DNA from: JAENVT01 sp031412355 | Lineage (GTDB): Bacteria > Actinomycetota > Acidimicrobiia > Acidimicrobiales > Ilumatobacteraceae | Direction: 5' to 3' | DNA: 11,993 bases | Assembly (NCBI GenBank): GCA_031412355.1 | Contig: JANOCR010000328.1 | Span: 1-11,993 of the forward strand | In this document: piece after piece, positions 1 to 7,179 of the stretch | Layout: each line of letters begins with the position of its first letter | How positions within the stretch are numbered: the stretch's first letter is position 1 | The notes under the pieces: generated by a model | Told to the model about the DNA's origin: nothing | Seen by the model: only the letters and a program-made list of their open reading frames with translations | Databases searched by the model: none | Translations under genes and position numbers: made by a program

Positions 1-171
1 CAGGCGCGGGTGGACCACCACCAGGACCCGGCGGACCACCGCGACCACCCGGGCCACCAGGCGCGGGTGGACCACCACCAGGACCCGGCGGACCACCGCG
101 ACCACCCGGGCCACCAGGCGCGGGTGGACCACCACCAGGACCCGGCGGACCACCGCGACCACCCGGGCCAC
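1..171 (+). repeat. Three exact tandem copies of a 57-bp in-frame repeat
   Basis: Copies lie at 1-57, 58-114 and 115-171 and are identical base for base. A decayed fourth copy begins at 172 (CAGGTGCTGGTGCACC). Since 57 is divisible by 3, each unit adds 19 residues (GAGGPPPGPGGPPRPPGPP) to the zinc-ribbon protein. The array starts at the window edge, so further copies may lie upstream. Complete identity, including at silent sites, suggests recent expansion or homogenisation by slippage or recombination. Confidence 0.95.
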
Positions 172-1316
172 CAGGTGCTGGTGCACCATCACCGGCACCG
201 CCAGGTCTTCCCGGCCTGCCGGGGGCAACGGCCGGCCCCTCAACCACCGAGGTCGCCAGCGGCCCGGGCTCAAGCGAGGCACGCCAGATAGCCGCGGCGC
301 TCGTCGCCAAAGCGCCGACGCCCTCGTCACCCGGTACTGGCCCGGCGCTACCGACGCGCACCGAGGCGCCGTCGCCAGAGGCGACCGCAGCTGCGGCAGC
401 CATGGTGGCAACTCCGGCACCCGCCCAACCCGAGGCGCTGCAACCGCAGGCTGTTCAGCCACAGGCTCCGGCACGCAAGAAGCCGCCGAAGGTACAACCA
501 GGCAAGCCGACGCGCACTCCGCAGAAGGGCGACCTGATCTGCGGCGAGTGCGGCGAAGCCAACTCGCCAGGGCGCAAGTTCTGCAGCCGTTGTGGCACCT
601 CATTGGCAGCCGCGGTGGTCGTGAAGATCCGGTGGTGGAGGCGAATCTTCCGACGGCGACCGAAGTCGGCGATGGCCGGCGAACGTCCGTGGACGGCGAA
701 GTCGGGTGGCAAGAAGCGCCCCAAGCGCAAGGGCGTGGCGCGCTTCATCGCCCCGGTCCGCCGGGTCGGCTCGATCGTTCTGCTCGTGCTCGGCATCCTC
801 TACGGGGTGTACTCGCCGTTCCGCACGTGGGTCAACGATCGGTACCACTCCGGCAAGGACAAGGTCATGTCGGTCATTCGTCCTCAGTTCGATCAGGTCA
901 CTGCTGGTCCCGGTACCACCTCCAACGAGTTGGTCCCACTGGATCCCGAGCATCCTGCGGCACTGTCGACCGACGGTTTCAAGAACACGTATTGGATCAG
1001 TGCGCCGCCGAGCGAAGGTTTCCGACCGGAGATCGATGTCGCTCTGACCGAACAGGTCGATCTGGCCAAGATCATCGTGCGCACCGGTGCTTCCGACGAC
1101 TTCCAAGGTCATCATCGGCCCAAGACGATGTTGTTCATCTTCGACTCCGGTTCCTCCGACGAGGTCGAACTGAAGAACACACCGGAACCGCAGACGGTCA
1201 CGATCGACAACGGTGCCGACGTCCAACGATTCAAGATCGCCATCACGAGCGTGTACGAGTCGATCGACGGCACCGACATGGCCTTGACCGAGATTGAATT
1301 TTTCAAGAAGAAGTGA
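1..1316 (+). CDS. Zinc-ribbon, single-pass membrane protein with C-terminal NADase-type glycan-binding-like domain (5' partial)
   Basis: The frame is open from base 3 to the TGA at 1314-1316, so the gene starts before the window; the ATG at 402 is internal. About 437 residues are visible. In order: three exact Gly/Pro-rich 19-residue repeats (1-171), an Ala/Pro/Gln-rich linker, a zinc ribbon with CGEC and CSRC pairs (540-593), a strongly basic stretch, one hydrophobic helix around IVLLVLGILYGVY (about 765-821), and a roughly 130-residue beta-rich domain (918-1313) containing DGFKNTYWIS and ending in TEIEFFKKK. That last domain resembles the discoidin/NADase-type glycan-binding fold that follows zinc ribbons in actinobacterial proteins. 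Basic residues before the helix predict N-inside, C-outside. The order (disordered region, ribbon, helix, outer beta domain) recalls membrane adaptors of Streptomyces contractile injection systems, an inference. The next gene starts 7 bases after the stop, implying co-transcription. Confidence 0.8.
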   Translation, partial: GAGGPPPGPGGPPRPPGPPGAGGPPPGPGGPPRPPGPPGAGGPPPGPGGPPRPPGPPGAGAPSPAPPGLPGLPGATAGPSTTEVASGPGSSEARQIAAALVAKAPTPSSPGTGPALPTRTEAPSPEATAAAAAMVATPAPAQPEALQPQAVQPQAPARKKPPKVQPGKPTRTPQKGDLICGECGEANSPGRKFCSRCGTSLAAAVVVKIRWWRRIFRRRPKSAMAGERPWTAKSGGKKRPKRKGVARFIAPVRRVGSIVLLVLGILYGVYSPFRTWVNDRYHSGKDKVMSVIRPQFDQVTAGPGTTSNELVPLDPEHPAALSTDGFKNTYWISAPPSEGFRPEIDVALTEQVDLAKIIVRTGASDDFQGHHRPKTMLFIFDSGSSDEVELKNTPEPQTVTIDNGADVQRFKIAITSVYESIDGTDMALTEIEFFKKK

Positions 1317-1323
1317 TCCGGCA

Positions 1324-1839
1324 GTGACGATCCGCATGGAGTTCGATATCAGCGATGCGTACAACCGCATCGTCGACACCTGGTACCCGGTGTTCGCATC
1401 GACGAGCCAACTCAGCATGCCCATCGCCGCATGTGCCTACCCGATCAACATGGGCGAGCACACGATCGCCGCGATTCGGGACGACGTGTTGCCAGAGGAC
1501 CACCACCTGCGCTGGCAGATGGCGATGCGCACGGCACCGACCACTGCCGAGGGCGAGTACCACCTCTATTGCAACTGGCAGGGACGAGCCTGGCAACACG
1601 ACGAGGATCGCTACATGTTCATCGAGAACGCGGTGGGCTGGGTCGACTGGCTCGGTTCCGACGGCATCGGACAACTCGATGTGCGGGTCGCATTCGGTCG
1701 CCCGGCCTTCGACAACAACATCGCCTCGATGACCGTCGATTTCGTGGTCACCGAGACCGACATCGGCGGCACTCAAGTCCGCGAGACTCATCGCCCTTTC
1801 CAGATCCACGCCGACGGCCGCCGCGAGCGCCTCTTCTAA
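1324..1839 (+). CDS. Hypothetical protein, 171 aa, translationally close to the zinc-ribbon gene
   Basis: I do not recognise this family. I chose the GTG at 1324, seven bases after the upstream stop, with the purine run AAGAAGAAG at 1305-1313 as a likely ribosome site; an in-frame ATG at 1336 is the alternative. The TTG at 1294 is unlikely because it overlaps the upstream gene. The protein has no signal peptide or membrane helix. It is rich in aromatic residues and alternating polar/hydrophobic segments (NRIVDTWYPVF, EYHLYCNWQGRAW, MFIENAVGWVDWL, SMTVDFVVTETD), which suggests a mainly beta fold. The C-terminus is basic and ends in RRERLF. Tight spacing suggests it works with the zinc-ribbon membrane protein, perhaps in a contractile injection system, but no residue shows a catalytic role. 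Confidence 0.75.
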   Translation: MTIRMEFDISDAYNRIVDTWYPVFASTSQLSMPIAACAYPINMGEHTIAAIRDDVLPEDHHLRWQMAMRTAPTTAEGEYHLYCNWQGRAWQHDEDRYMFIENAVGWVDWLGSDGIGQLDVRVAFGRPAFDNNIASMTVDFVVTETDIGGTQVRETHRPFQIHADGRRERLF

Positions 1840-1852
1840 CAGTTCACACGTG

Positions 1853-1871
1853 GCGGCCGACTTCTGGCCGC
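1853..1871. terminator. Short GC hairpin after the 171-aa gene
   Basis: GCGGCC (1853-1858) and GGCCGC (1866-1871) form a perfect 6-bp stem with a 7-base loop, 13 bases after the TAA at 1837-1839. No T tract follows, so it is a weak or factor-assisted terminator at best. Confidence 0.35.
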
Positions 1872-1888
1872 AGGCACCCGTCTCAGCC

Positions 1889-1935
1889 AACTTTGTCGCT
1901 CTCGAGTTGCCCAGCGACTTGCCAGCGACAAAGTT
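1889..1935. terminator. 12-bp perfect inverted repeat between convergent genes
   Basis: AACTTTGTCGCT (1889-1900) is the exact reverse complement of AGCGACAAAGTT (1924-1935), separated by 23 bases. It sits between the stop of the plus-strand gene at 1839 and the stop of the minus-strand regulator at 1949. The position fits a bidirectional terminator, although there is no clear U tract and the loop is long. A protein-binding site is the alternative. Confidence 0.45.
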
Positions 1936-1948
1936 CACCAGGCGAACA

Positions 1949-4648
1949 TCAGGCGACGCCGAGTTCGTCCATCATCTCCTGCCACGAACGACGCACGCGT
2001 TCGGCCGACGCCTTGTCGCTCGATTGCTCGAGTGACTCGATCTGAACTCGCCACAACGCGTCGGCGTAACGGTCGACCGCGAGCCCGCGCTCTGCCATGC
2101 GGGTGGCCTCTTGTGGAATGCCGAGTTTCATCGCTGATTCTGCGCCGATCGTGCAGGCGCGCACCATGTCGAGTCGTAGTGCGTCGCGCGGGCCAACGAC
2201 CCATTCGGCGGGGCCCTCGTCGAGCAACAGGTCGCCGCGGTACACGTCGGTCGCTCGAACAGCGGCGTCGAAGGCGCGGCGGTGATCCCCGCGGGCCATG
2301 GCCGCGGCGGCAGACGAAAGCCATACCTGGAACGACCGCACATCGCAGAAGGCTTCGGGGCTCATCTCCAATTGATAGGCGTCCCCCTGCCGCGTGATGC
2401 CGGGCGATGGCCGGTTCGGCAGAACTTTGCGCAAGGACGACACCGCCACCTGCAGGCTGTGCAGCGCAGCGTCGGGATCGACCTCCGGCCACAGCGACTC
2501 CATCAGGACTTCGCGGTGCACAGGTCGTCCGGCATTGAGGGCCAGAAGTCGCAACACCGACAGGGCTCGGGGCCGCACGACAGAAAGATCGACCGGCGCA
2601 TCGTCTATCACGAGTTCGAGCGCAGCGAAGCAGTACACCCGCATCGAAACAGTCACACGTGGACCGGACCGAGTTCCGCGCTCTGCTGACAGGTCGCCGC
2701 GAAGTTGCCCCACGAGCGTGACCATCGCATCCGCACCGAGCTCGGTGAACGCCTTCGCGGCTTCGTCGAACGTGTCCGACGCTTCCTCGGCGCGCAGCAC
2801 ATGGCCGACACCTTCGAACAGCATCGACAACGCTGCGCCCCACGGATCGGCATCGCGAACACAGTCCTCCTGCACCGCTTTCGCCGCAGCGCATCCATCG
2901 GCATGCGAGGTCAGCGCCAACGACGCGCGGGTCATGCGCGCCGTCCAACCAAGGCCACACCGCTCGACGACGGACGCAACCTTCTCGATCCGAGCAGGCT
3001 CCAACGGGGCGTCGCCGCTGTGTAGGGCGATAAGACCGTCGGCCAGCACCAACGCGAAATCGGCGATCGCCGCCGACCGGCTGTCGGCCAACGGATGACG
3101 CAACACGAGCGACAGGATCTCGGCGGCCGCTTCGGGCTGGTTGACGAGCAGGAAGGCCAGCCCCTGGCCCAGCACGCTTCGTAGCTCGCCGGGCTCCAGG
3201 CCGTCGATGTTGCTCAGCGGCATCGACTCGGGTGCGACGACATCGGGCGATGTGAATTGCGCAGCACGCCGGAGCTCACCCAACCAACCTGGGGGGATCG
3301 GCGCCTGAGGATCTGACCAGCCGGCGAGTGCGGCGCGCTCTTCCTCGCAAGTTCGCGCCAGGGTGTCGATGGCTGCACCGACTGCGGCTCGGTCGTAGTC
3401 GCGCAGCGCGGCGCCGAGCCGGCCGTTGACCGTTCGTTCGCGTGCACGCGCCAGCAACAGATAGGGGTCGTTCTCGACGATCGGTGAAGGAACCAACTCG
3501 ATCCAGGCATCGCCCGTGAACGGACCGAGCATGGAGGGATGCGCCATTCGATGCACGACCAGGCGACTGACCGCGGACCAGTGACCGGCGCGGCTGTACG
3601 CGTGCAACGCGTCGTCGATTCTCTCCTCCGCCTCCAGCAGCTCGCCCACGCGGCGATGGTGGGCGGCCGCATCGGCACTGCCCCGTCGCTGCTGAAGACA
3701 CGCGTCGAGGTGGGCCCGCAACACCTCGTGATAGCGATATGTGCCGCGCTGATCGACCGGGATTGTGAACAACTGATTGTGCTCGAGATGTTCGAGCACT
3801 GCGGCGCTATCGGTGCGTCCAGTCACCTTGTCGCACAGCGCACCGGTCAGAACCGGCAGCGCCGATGTCTCGATGAGGAACGTCTGCAGATCCTCGGGCA
3901 ATCCTGCAAGCACGTTGCGCGCCAGATAGTCGCGACCGACCCGAGTGGCGCTGAGCTCGCCGATCAGCCGTCGCCTGGCGTCGAGTGGCTGGTCGCGAGC
4001 CGCCAGGTTGTAGAGCTGCAGTCCGGCGGCCCACCCCTCGGTACGGGTGATCAACATCGCCACGTCGGCCGGACCCAGGATCATGTCGTAGTGGTCGCGG
4101 AACAGCCGGTCAGCTTCCCAGGTGCGAAAGCGAAGGTCGTCGGCGGTGATCTCGAGCAGCTCATCGGCGATCAGCAAGCGACTTATGTCGAATTCGGGAT
4201 GGCTGCGGGTACCCGCGGCGATCACAAGTTTCGCCGGTTGCCGATCGATCAGGCGACCGAGCTCTGACTCGGCGAGCGTCGAGGCGATGACGTGTAAGTC
4301 GTCGATGACCAACGCGACGCGCTCGCCTGGCCAGGCGGCGATTCCGTCAGCAAGCGTCGCCGGTGACGAGCCATCGAGCTCCACGCCGATGGTGCTGCCG
4401 ACCACGCGTGCGATCTGGGCCAGGCATCCATCCGGGGCGATCTCGAGTTGATCCGCTGGGCACCAGGCGACAGGGTCGGCGCGAGTGGTGAACTGTCGAA
4501 GTGCCGTCGTCTTGCCGGAGCCGGCGGGAGCGACGACCAATGTCAGGCGGAACTGCCACAGCTGATCGATGAGCGCGTCGACACGCTGGCGCGACAAGGC
4601 GCCGCTTGTTCGACCACCAGAGTTTCTGGTCCTCGGCGCGACACTCAT
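1949..4648 (-). CDS. STAND-ATPase transcriptional regulator with C-terminal winged helix and BTAD (SARP-type), 899 aa
   Basis: Likely an ATP-dependent DNA-binding activator. The N-terminal part is MalT-like: Walker A APAGSGKTT (residues 40-48) and Walker B VALVIDDLH (111-119), followed by a long helical region of the winged-helix/TPR type. The C-terminus holds an OmpR/SARP-type winged helix (about 669-762, including LWPEVDPDAALHSLQVAVSSL) and a bacterial transcriptional activator domain (about 768-895). This order is the reverse of AfsR-type SARPs, in which the DNA-binding and BTAD parts come first. I start it at the ATG at 4648 because GAAGGGGA lies 5 bases upstream; an in-frame GTG at 4735 would add 29 residues without such a site. 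It lies 142 bases downstream of the PAAR-like gene on the same strand. Its targets and its ligand are unknown; regulating the adjacent injection-system-like genes is inference. Confidence 0.88.
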   Translation of the reverse strand: MSVAPRTRNSGGRTSGALSRQRVDALIDQLWQFRLTLVVAPAGSGKTTALRQFTTRADPVAWCPADQLEIAPDGCLAQIARVVGSTIGVELDGSSPATLADGIAAWPGERVALVIDDLHVIASTLAESELGRLIDRQPAKLVIAAGTRSHPEFDISRLLIADELLEITADDLRFRTWEADRLFRDHYDMILGPADVAMLITRTEGWAAGLQLYNLAARDQPLDARRRLIGELSATRVGRDYLARNVLAGLPEDLQTFLIETSALPVLTGALCDKVTGRTDSAAVLEHLEHNQLFTIPVDQRGTYRYHEVLRAHLDACLQQRRGSADAAAHHRRVGELLEAEERIDDALHAYSRAGHWSAVSRLVVHRMAHPSMLGPFTGDAWIELVPSPIVENDPYLLLARARERTVNGRLGAALRDYDRAAVGAAIDTLARTCEEERAALAGWSDPQAPIPPGWLGELRRAAQFTSPDVVAPESMPLSNIDGLEPGELRSVLGQGLAFLLVNQPEAAAEILSLVLRHPLADSRSAAIADFALVLADGLIALHSGDAPLEPARIEKVASVVERCGLGWTARMTRASLALTSHADGCAAAKAVQEDCVRDADPWGAALSMLFEGVGHVLRAEEASDTFDEAAKAFTELGADAMVTLVGQLRGDLSAERGTRSGPRVTVSMRVYCFAALELVIDDAPVDLSVVRPRALSVLRLLALNAGRPVHREVLMESLWPEVDPDAALHSLQVAVSSLRKVLPNRPSPGITRQGDAYQLEMSPEAFCDVRSFQVWLSSAAAAMARGDHRRAFDAAVRATDVYRGDLLLDEGPAEWVVGPRDALRLDMVRACTIGAESAMKLGIPQEATRMAERGLAVDRYADALWRVQIESLEQSSDKASAERVRRSWQEMMDELGVA

Positions 4649-4653
4649 GACCG

Positions 4654-4661
4654 TCCCCTTC
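4654..4661 (-). promoter_or_regulatory. Ribosome binding site that fixes the regulator start
   Basis: Minus-strand GAAGGGGA stands 5 bases before the ATG at 4648. It favours this start over the GTG at 4735. Confidence 0.65.
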
Positions 4662-4710
4662 GCATTGCTACGCAGCCGGTGGGCACGGTATCGCATGTTC
4701 GTGGCCCTGT

Positions 4711-4723
4711 CCACGGACCGTGG
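4711..4723. promoter_or_regulatory. Palindrome CCACG-GAC-CGTGG upstream of the regulator gene
   Basis: A 5-bp perfect dyad with a 3-base centre lies about 63 bases before the regulator ATG, in the 142-base gap after the PAAR-like gene. It could be an operator or a small hairpin. Dyads this short arise easily in GC-rich DNA, so support is weak. Confidence 0.2.
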
Positions 4724-4790
4724 TCGATCACCCACAGCGACAGGAGCCCCGCCGAGCGCGGCGTGATACGCCAGGTACCAGCGGCGTGGT

Positions 4791-5180
4791 TCAGGCGGTC
4801 TGAGTTTTCATCTGCCCCGGATTGGAGATGGTGATGACTCCACCCCAGGCACATTGACACGTGCACGAGTTGGTCAGGGCCGGCGCATTGTTGATCATCA
4901 CCGTCGGCGAACCGGGTTTCCACGGTGTGGTGACCGGCAGGCACGGTTGCGGCGTCAACACACCCAAAGCCGCCGATGTAGCTGCAGCGACTTGCGGGTT
5001 CGACAAGGTGGTGCACATGCCGAACGGCATTATGTTGACGTTCGGAGCGAAGTCCTGGATGGTCGCAGCCATCTGACCACTGGCCTGAACCGGGCGACCC
5101 TTTGGCACGACCGTCAACACCGACGGCGCCACGCCGAAGCTGCACGTCAGTTGGGCGGTACCGGCAACCTGCACTCCCAT
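4791..5180 (-). CDS. DUF4280 PAAR-like spike-tip protein, 129 aa
   Basis: This matches the DUF4280 family, PAAR-like proteins that cap the spike of contractile injection systems (type VI or extracellular/phage-tail-like). Recognisable features are TCSFGVAPS (12-20), NIMPFGMC (49-56), an alanine-rich stretch leading into LTPQPCLPVTTPW (75-87), GSPTVMINN (90-98) and CQCAWGGVITISNPG (108-122). Cysteines at 13, 56, 80, 106, 108 and 110 could bind metal or form disulfides. I start it at the ATG at 5180, where family members usually begin; an in-frame ATG at 5294 would add 38 basic residues not seen in the family. No toxin domain is fused, and the protein ends nine residues after the last motif. 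It is the clearest contractile-system part in the window; sheath, tube and baseplate genes are not visible. Confidence 0.85.
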   Translation of the reverse strand: MGVQVAGTAQLTCSFGVAPSVLTVVPKGRPVQASGQMAATIQDFAPNVNIMPFGMCTTLSNPQVAAATSAALGVLTPQPCLPVTTPWKPGSPTVMINNAPALTNSCTCQCAWGGVITISNPGQMKTQTA

Positions 5181-5369
5181 GCTCGTTACCGTAGATCGTT
5201 GCTGCGTTCGCGTGACCGGCAGCGGGCGAAGGCGTCGGGGCACGCTGCATTGCCCTTTCGTGCACCGCCCAAGCACAGACGTGATGCCCGTCAAGGAGGG
5301 GTGTCCGCACGCAGTACAGTCCGCCCGACAAAGCGCGGCACGTCGCTGCGCTTTCGAAAGGGGAACGAA
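5181..5369. promoter_or_regulatory. Divergent intergenic region between PAAR-like gene and duplicated-domain gene
   Basis: These 189 bases separate two genes transcribed away from each other, so promoters for both should lie here. A possible plus-strand -10 is TACAGT at 5315-5320, without a convincing -35. A perfect 10-bp palindrome, CTTTCGAAAG (5351-5360), overlaps the ribosome site of the plus-strand gene. I see no clear RNA gene or terminator. Confidence 0.4.
5357..5365 (+). promoter_or_regulatory. Ribosome binding site of the duplicated-domain gene
   Basis: AAAGGGGAA lies 4 bases before the ATG at 5370 and supports that start. A second site, AAGGAGGGG, near 5293 abuts an in-frame GTG at 5301 too closely to be preferred. 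Confidence 0.6.
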
Positions 5370-5999
5370 ATGCTCTTATTCTCACGCCTCCTCACGCTCA
5401 CGGGCAGTCCGCGAAAGTCCATGCCCTGGGCGGTAGGGATCACTGAGTACGTCAACGCCCACAGCTCTTTGTCGGTCACCTGTTGGGCGGGCAGCTTCGG
5501 CTACCCAATCGGTACGGTGGCCTGGAGCTCGATGGTTGAGTCGCAGAGCGCGCTCGCTGCCGGAACAGCCGGGTTGCTCGCCGATGGCGGCTATCTCGAC
5601 ATGATCGAGTCGGCAGCCGACATGGTCAGCTCACCAGGACGAGACTCGCTGCGCGAGGTCATCTACGGCACACCCGGAGAGCCGCCCGCGATCGGGTCCA
5701 TTGTGAACGTGACGACCGCCACGGCGATGGTCGATCGCATGGCCGACGCAGTCGGGTGGGCCGTCGAGATCGGCCAACACGTCGAGAGCGTGATCGGCAC
5801 ACCAGTCGCCGTACTGACCGACGTCTTCGGCACCATGGGTGGAATAGCGTGGATCGGCGCGCAGCCCGACATCGCTGCAAGCGATGCGGCACGAGCGAAG
5901 CTGAATTCCGACGGCGACTATCTCAGGCGCGTTGCCGGATCCAAGGATCTGTTCATCCCCGGCACAGGGCACATCAGCCAGGCAACTCGCATCGCCTGA
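5370..5999 (+). CDS. Hypothetical protein with duplicated alpha/beta-barrel-like halves, 209 aa
   Basis: I do not recognise a named family. The ATG at 5370 is chosen for the AAAGGGGAA site just before it; the frame is open much further upstream, but that stretch runs antisense to the PAAR-like gene. The protein consists of two similar halves. AW at 51-52 matches AW at 160-161, and DGGYL at 72-76 matches DGDYL at 181-185, both with an offset of 109; AVG at 21-23 also matches AVG at 127-129. Each half appears to be a ferredoxin-like unit, so the whole could be a fused dimeric alpha/beta barrel (NIPSNAP/ABM-like), an inference from the pattern. There is no signal peptide or membrane helix. It stands divergent from the PAAR-like gene and convergent with the DUF3500 gene, 13 bases away. 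Confidence 0.75.
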   Translation: MLLFSRLLTLTGSPRKSMPWAVGITEYVNAHSSLSVTCWAGSFGYPIGTVAWSSMVESQSALAAGTAGLLADGGYLDMIESAADMVSSPGRDSLREVIYGTPGEPPAIGSIVNVTTATAMVDRMADAVGWAVEIGQHVESVIGTPVAVLTDVFGTMGGIAWIGAQPDIAASDAARAKLNSDGDYLRRVAGSKDLFIPGTGHISQATRIA

Positions 6000-6012
6000 C
6001 GCGATCGTGTGA

Positions 6013-7155
6013 TCAGTGGTGGTCGTGCTCAGCGCGGTGACGAGCCAACGGATCGTCGGCGAAGTCGCCGCGCGGATCGCGCCACACCGAGTGCACGTGG
6101 TTCGCGTCGCGCGCTGAGTTGTCGTACTCGGCGAGCAACGTGGGCCCATGCAGTCGGTAGTAGTGCGGCTTGCGCGGCTCCAAGCTGCCCGCCCACAGCA
6201 GGTGAACGTCGTCGAGCGCGCCACCGGCGAACTTGGCAGCCTCTTCGTCGGCGAGGTCGTCGGGAAGCCGGTTGACGTACAGGCGCAGCAGTGCGTCGAG
6301 CATGTCGCGCTGATCTGCATCCATGGCCCTGGCCGCCAACCCCTTCGGACGATGCGTGTAGGACACAGCATCAAGGTCTGCCGGACCGAGGTCGATCTCC
6401 TGGTTCAGCTTGTCCTGCGAGCGCTGCAGACGCTCGCCCAACTCCCCGTCGAATTCCCGGCGGAAGATCTGCGGAAGCGGAATCGGAAGATCACCGTCAC
6501 TCAACGATGGGCGGTTGGCTCCCACGAGATCGGTCGGCGCCCGAGGTGTCACCACGGCCACACGGCTCTGGTCGCCCGTCAGCGAACGGGTCAGTTCGCG
6601 CGCCAGGTCCTCGACACCTGCGAGCGGTCGAAGCGGATGGGGGCCGAGCAGTGGCGCGCTGGCCGGATCGGCTCCGAAGAACAGCGGAGTCGACCCACTC
6701 AGCACACCGTCGATGATCGTGTAGTTCAGTGAGATGTGGTGCCCGCCCAGACGCCAGCCCCACGTGTCGGTCGGCGATGGCGTGCCGAAGAATCGCACGA
6801 AGTACATCAACGGGTCGCGACCGCGTGGCCGCTCGAACGAGGCGGTGAAACCCTCGAGCTGGTCGAGCACGTTCTCGAGCCCGATGATCGTCGAGGCAGT
6901 GACATACCCGGCTGTCGACAGACCACTGGCCACCAGACGGAACACCATGCGGTGCTGCGGCTGCGACATCGCCGACAGGGTCAGACCGCCGTGATCGGTG
7001 GGTGTGTAGAACCACTGCCGTCGCTCGTCGTCGGCCGGGAAGGGCCACAGCGCCAGCTTGCGCTGGGAGTCGTCGAGAGACTCGATCAGCCGCTGCGCCT
7101 CGTCGGCCATCTGGGCGGCGACACGAACGCGTGCCGCCGTTGTCGACTCGTCCAC
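6013..7155 (-). CDS. DUF3500 family protein, 380 aa
   Basis: The sequence fits DUF3500, whose biochemical role I do not know. Typical segments are RLGGHHISLNY (135-145), HYYRLHGPTLLAEYDN (331-346) and NHVHSVWRDPRGDFADD (352-368). Histidines at 139, 140, 331, 353 and 355 fall in these segments, and the protein ends in HRAEHDHH; metal binding is possible but inferred. The start is GTG at 7155, preceded by GAGG at suitable distance. No signal peptide is evident, so it is probably cytoplasmic. It is the last gene of a minus-strand run, 24 bases downstream of the FAD monooxygenase, so it probably acts in the same pathway. Its length is near complete and there is no sign of damage. Confidence 0.85.
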   Translation of the reverse strand: MDESTTAARVRVAAQMADEAQRLIESLDDSQRKLALWPFPADDERRQWFYTPTDHGGLTLSAMSQPQHRMVFRLVASGLSTAGYVTASTIIGLENVLDQLEGFTASFERPRGRDPLMYFVRFFGTPSPTDTWGWRLGGHHISLNYTIIDGVLSGSTPLFFGADPASAPLLGPHPLRPLAGVEDLARELTRSLTGDQSRVAVVTPRAPTDLVGANRPSLSDGDLPIPLPQIFRREFDGELGERLQRSQDKLNQEIDLGPADLDAVSYTHRPKGLAARAMDADQRDMLDALLRLYVNRLPDDLADEEAAKFAGGALDDVHLLWAGSLEPRKPHYYRLHGPTLLAEYDNSARDANHVHSVWRDPRGDFADDPLARHRAEHDHH

Positions 7156-7179
7156 TACTGCCTCATTCCTGCCGTGAGT

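Noticed and set aside
1..171. CRISPR-like array
   Set aside because: The 57-bp units are directly tandem with no spacers and encode an in-frame Gly/Pro repeat of a larger protein.
10..291. 93-residue His/Asp-rich reading frame on the plus strand
   Set aside because: It is the alternative frame of the coding repeat; the Gly/Pro frame continues into a recognisable zinc-ribbon protein.
600..1424. 274-residue minus-strand frame
   Set aside because: It is antisense to the zinc-ribbon gene and shows no family features; long antisense frames are common in GC-rich genes.
1303..1938. 211-residue minus-strand frame
   Set aside because: It is antisense to the coupled 171-residue gene, has low-complexity composition and no motifs.
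1935..2960. 341-residue minus-strand frame within the regulator gene
   Set aside because: It is an Arg/Cys-rich shadow of the BTAD regulator in another frame.
4760..4772. Small GGCGT-GAT-ACGCC hairpin as terminator of the PAAR-like gene
   Set aside because: A five-base stem with a three-base loop and no T tract is too weak to call.
5181..5294. 38-residue N-terminal extension of the PAAR-like protein
   Set aside because: Family members begin close to the CSFG motif; the extension is basic, low-complexity and lacks a clear ribosome site.
4854..5369. N-terminal extension of the duplicated-domain protein
   Set aside because: It runs antisense to the DUF4280 gene, and a good ribosome site supports the ATG at 5370.
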